Below are positions 63,036 to 64,000 of a DNA stretch of 64,000 nt, piece after piece. The stretch is from Trinickia sp. Y13. Its GTDB lineage: Bacteria; Pseudomonadota; Gammaproteobacteria; Burkholderiales; Burkholderiaceae. Every line of letters starts with the position of its first letter. Within the stretch, counting starts at the first letter, position 1. The stretch is taken from contig NZ_JAKWFK010000007.1 in NCBI RefSeq assembly GCF_029522115.1, positions 186,001 through 250,000 on the forward strand. Reading direction: 5' to 3'. The notes below the pieces were generated by a model, which saw only the letters and a list, made by a program, of their open reading frames with translations, was not told the origin of the DNA and ran no database searches. The translations under genes and the position numbers were made by a program.

Positions 63036-64000
63036 ATGACCGTCCGCAATCTCGATGCGCTGTTTCAACCGAAATCCGTCGCCGTCATCGGTGCGTCGCT
63101 TCGCCCGGATAGCGTTGGCGCGAAAGTGTGGCGGCGGGTACGCGAAGCCGGGTTCAGCGGCCCCGTGTGGCCCGTCAATCCGAAATACGCGGAACTCGAC
63201 GGCTGCGCCGTGTTTGCCGATGCGGCCGATTTGCTCGAAGCGCCGAGCGTCGCGCTCATTTGCACGCCGAGCGAGACCTGGGTCGATGTCGTCGGCAAGC
63301 TCGGCCGCCTTGGCACGCGTGCGGCGGTGATCGTCAGCGATACCGACGATGCAGGCTCGCCAGTCGTGTCGCGCGTGCTCGCGGCGGCGAAACCGCACCT
63401 GCTGCGCATCGTGGGGCCGGGCAGCCTCGGCGTCGTGACGCCCGCGGTCAACGCGCACTTCGGCGCGCCTTCGTCGATGGTGAAAACAGGGGGCGTGGCG
63501 TGGGTCTCGCAATCGAACGCGCTGACGAACGCCGTGCTCGGCTGGGCTGCGGCGCGCGGGCTCGGGTTCTCCCATGCCATCGCACTGGGCGGGGAAGCCG
63601 ATGTCGATGCGGGCGATGTCCTCGACTATCTCGCGAGCGACCCGGCAACGCGGGCCATCTTGCTCGAACTGTCCGTCGTGCGCGCCGCGCGCAAGTTCAT
63701 GTCGGCCGCGCGCGCGGCGGCGCGCAACAAGCCCGTGCTCGTGCTGCGCACCGGCCGCTCGGATCCTTCCGATGCGCTGTATGGCGCGGCGTTTCGGCGC
63801 GCGGGCATGGTGCGCGTCGATTCGCTCGACGATTTGATCGACGAAATCGAGACGCTCGGCGTGGGGCGCATTGCCGCGAGTTCGTCGGCGACCCTCATCA
63901 CGAGCGACCGTGGCGTTGCAGCGCTCGCGGCCGATGCGTTCGCCGCGGCCAACACGACGCTCGCTCACTGGCCCGATGCGGCGCAGGCAACCGTGGCTCG
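63036..64000 (+). CDS. Acyl-CoA synthetase (NDP-forming)/Pat-type protein acetyltransferase, 5' part only
   Basis: The frame from ATG 63036 runs off the right edge after 321 codons without a stop. It begins MTVRNLDALFQPKSVAVIGA, the CoA-binding domain of NDP-forming acyl-CoA synthetases, and continues with the ligase part (VNPKYAELDGCAVFADAADL, GPGSLGVVTPAVNAHFG, VSQSNALTNAVLGWA). In Burkholderiaceae such proteins usually continue into an ATP-grasp and a GNAT domain (Pat), which acetylates lysines of enzymes such as acetyl-CoA synthetase. The GNAT part cannot be checked here. Confidence 0.9.
   Translation, partial: MTVRNLDALFQPKSVAVIGASLRPDSVGAKVWRRVREAGFSGPVWPVNPKYAELDGCAVFADAADLLEAPSVALICTPSETWVDVVGKLGRLGTRAAVIVSDTDDAGSPVVSRVLAAAKPHLLRIVGPGSLGVVTPAVNAHFGAPSSMVKTGGVAWVSQSNALTNAVLGWAAARGLGFSHAIALGGEADVDAGDVLDYLASDPATRAILLELSVVRAARKFMSAARAAARNKPVLVLRTGRSDPSDALYGAAFRRAGMVRVDSLDDLIDEIETLGVGRIAASSSATLITSDRGVAALAADAFAAANTTLAHWPDAAQATVA

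Overview
The window is GC-rich (lower in a few islands), densely coded, and looks like a chromosome or megaplasmid piece from a plant-associated member of the Burkholderiaceae (Burkholderia sensu lato, for example a Trinickia/Robbsia/Paraburkholderia-type organism). This rests on gene families (UDP-glucose dehydrogenase, RF3, rubrerythrin/Fe-S/DUF3501 trio, MacAB and YbhGFSR-type exporters, LysR regulators), on plant-directed enzymes (pectate lyase, GH3 beta-glucosidase), and on six perfect hrpII/PIP boxes (TTCG-N16-TTCG, five of them full TTCGC-N15-TTCGC), each followed 31-32 nt later by a YANNNT -10 element. These are the promoters of HrpB/HrpX-type type III secretion (T3SS) regulons. Genus is inference; no rRNA, tRNA, CRISPR array or T3SS structural gene is visible.

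Layout. 1-14.3 kb: D-glutamate/5-oxoproline chemistry with effector-like genes mixed in: a PIP-box-driven fusion of a DUF4392 D-glutamate cyclase domain and a glutamate racemase (runs off the left edge), a LysR regulator, a DUF1445 D-glutamate cyclase-family enzyme, a ChaC gamma-glutamylcyclotransferase, an EspL/OspD-like cysteine protease with ankyrin-like repeats, a second LysR, a 5-oxoprolinase and an MFS importer. 14.5-16.5 kb: a TPR/glycosyltransferase protein behind a PIP-type promoter. 16.4-20 kb: the most novel element, a compact operon for a putative ribosomally made modified peptide: a 65-aa precursor with nine GGTV units plus one GGTL, an RRE-radical SAM-SPASM maturase, a 2-oxoglutarate/Fe amino-acid-hydroxylase-type enzyme and an AzlCD exporter pair, with an 11-bp hairpin between precursor and maturase. 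20.4-22.5 kb: a transposase scrap and two convergent methyltransferases.

22.6-36.6 kb: a T3SS effector island: HrpW-like pectate lyase, a 1003-aa helical protein, a divergent four-gene operon (Ser-rich protein, two LRR paralogues, second Ser-rich protein sharing a repeat motif with the first), an aminotransferase remnant, and a sixth promoter driving a 284-aa protein. 36.6-47 kb: accessory metabolism (ABC solute-binding protein, beta-glucosidase, acyl-CoA dehydrogenase homologue, rubrerythrin/Fe-S/DUF3501 trio, a transposase-domain-derived protein). 47.2-64 kb: mostly ordinary genes: ugd, prfC, LysR/oxidoreductase pair, then two back-to-back export systems (MacAB with its outer-membrane factor; HlyD-ABC-ABC-permease-permease) and the start of a Pat-type acyl-CoA synthetase cut by the right edge.

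How they fit: the PIP boxes tie at least six transcription units (nine or so genes) into one probable T3SS regulon although the secretion machinery lies elsewhere. Start codons were adjusted from ribosome-binding sites, family lengths and promoter positions; the reasoning is given in each entry.
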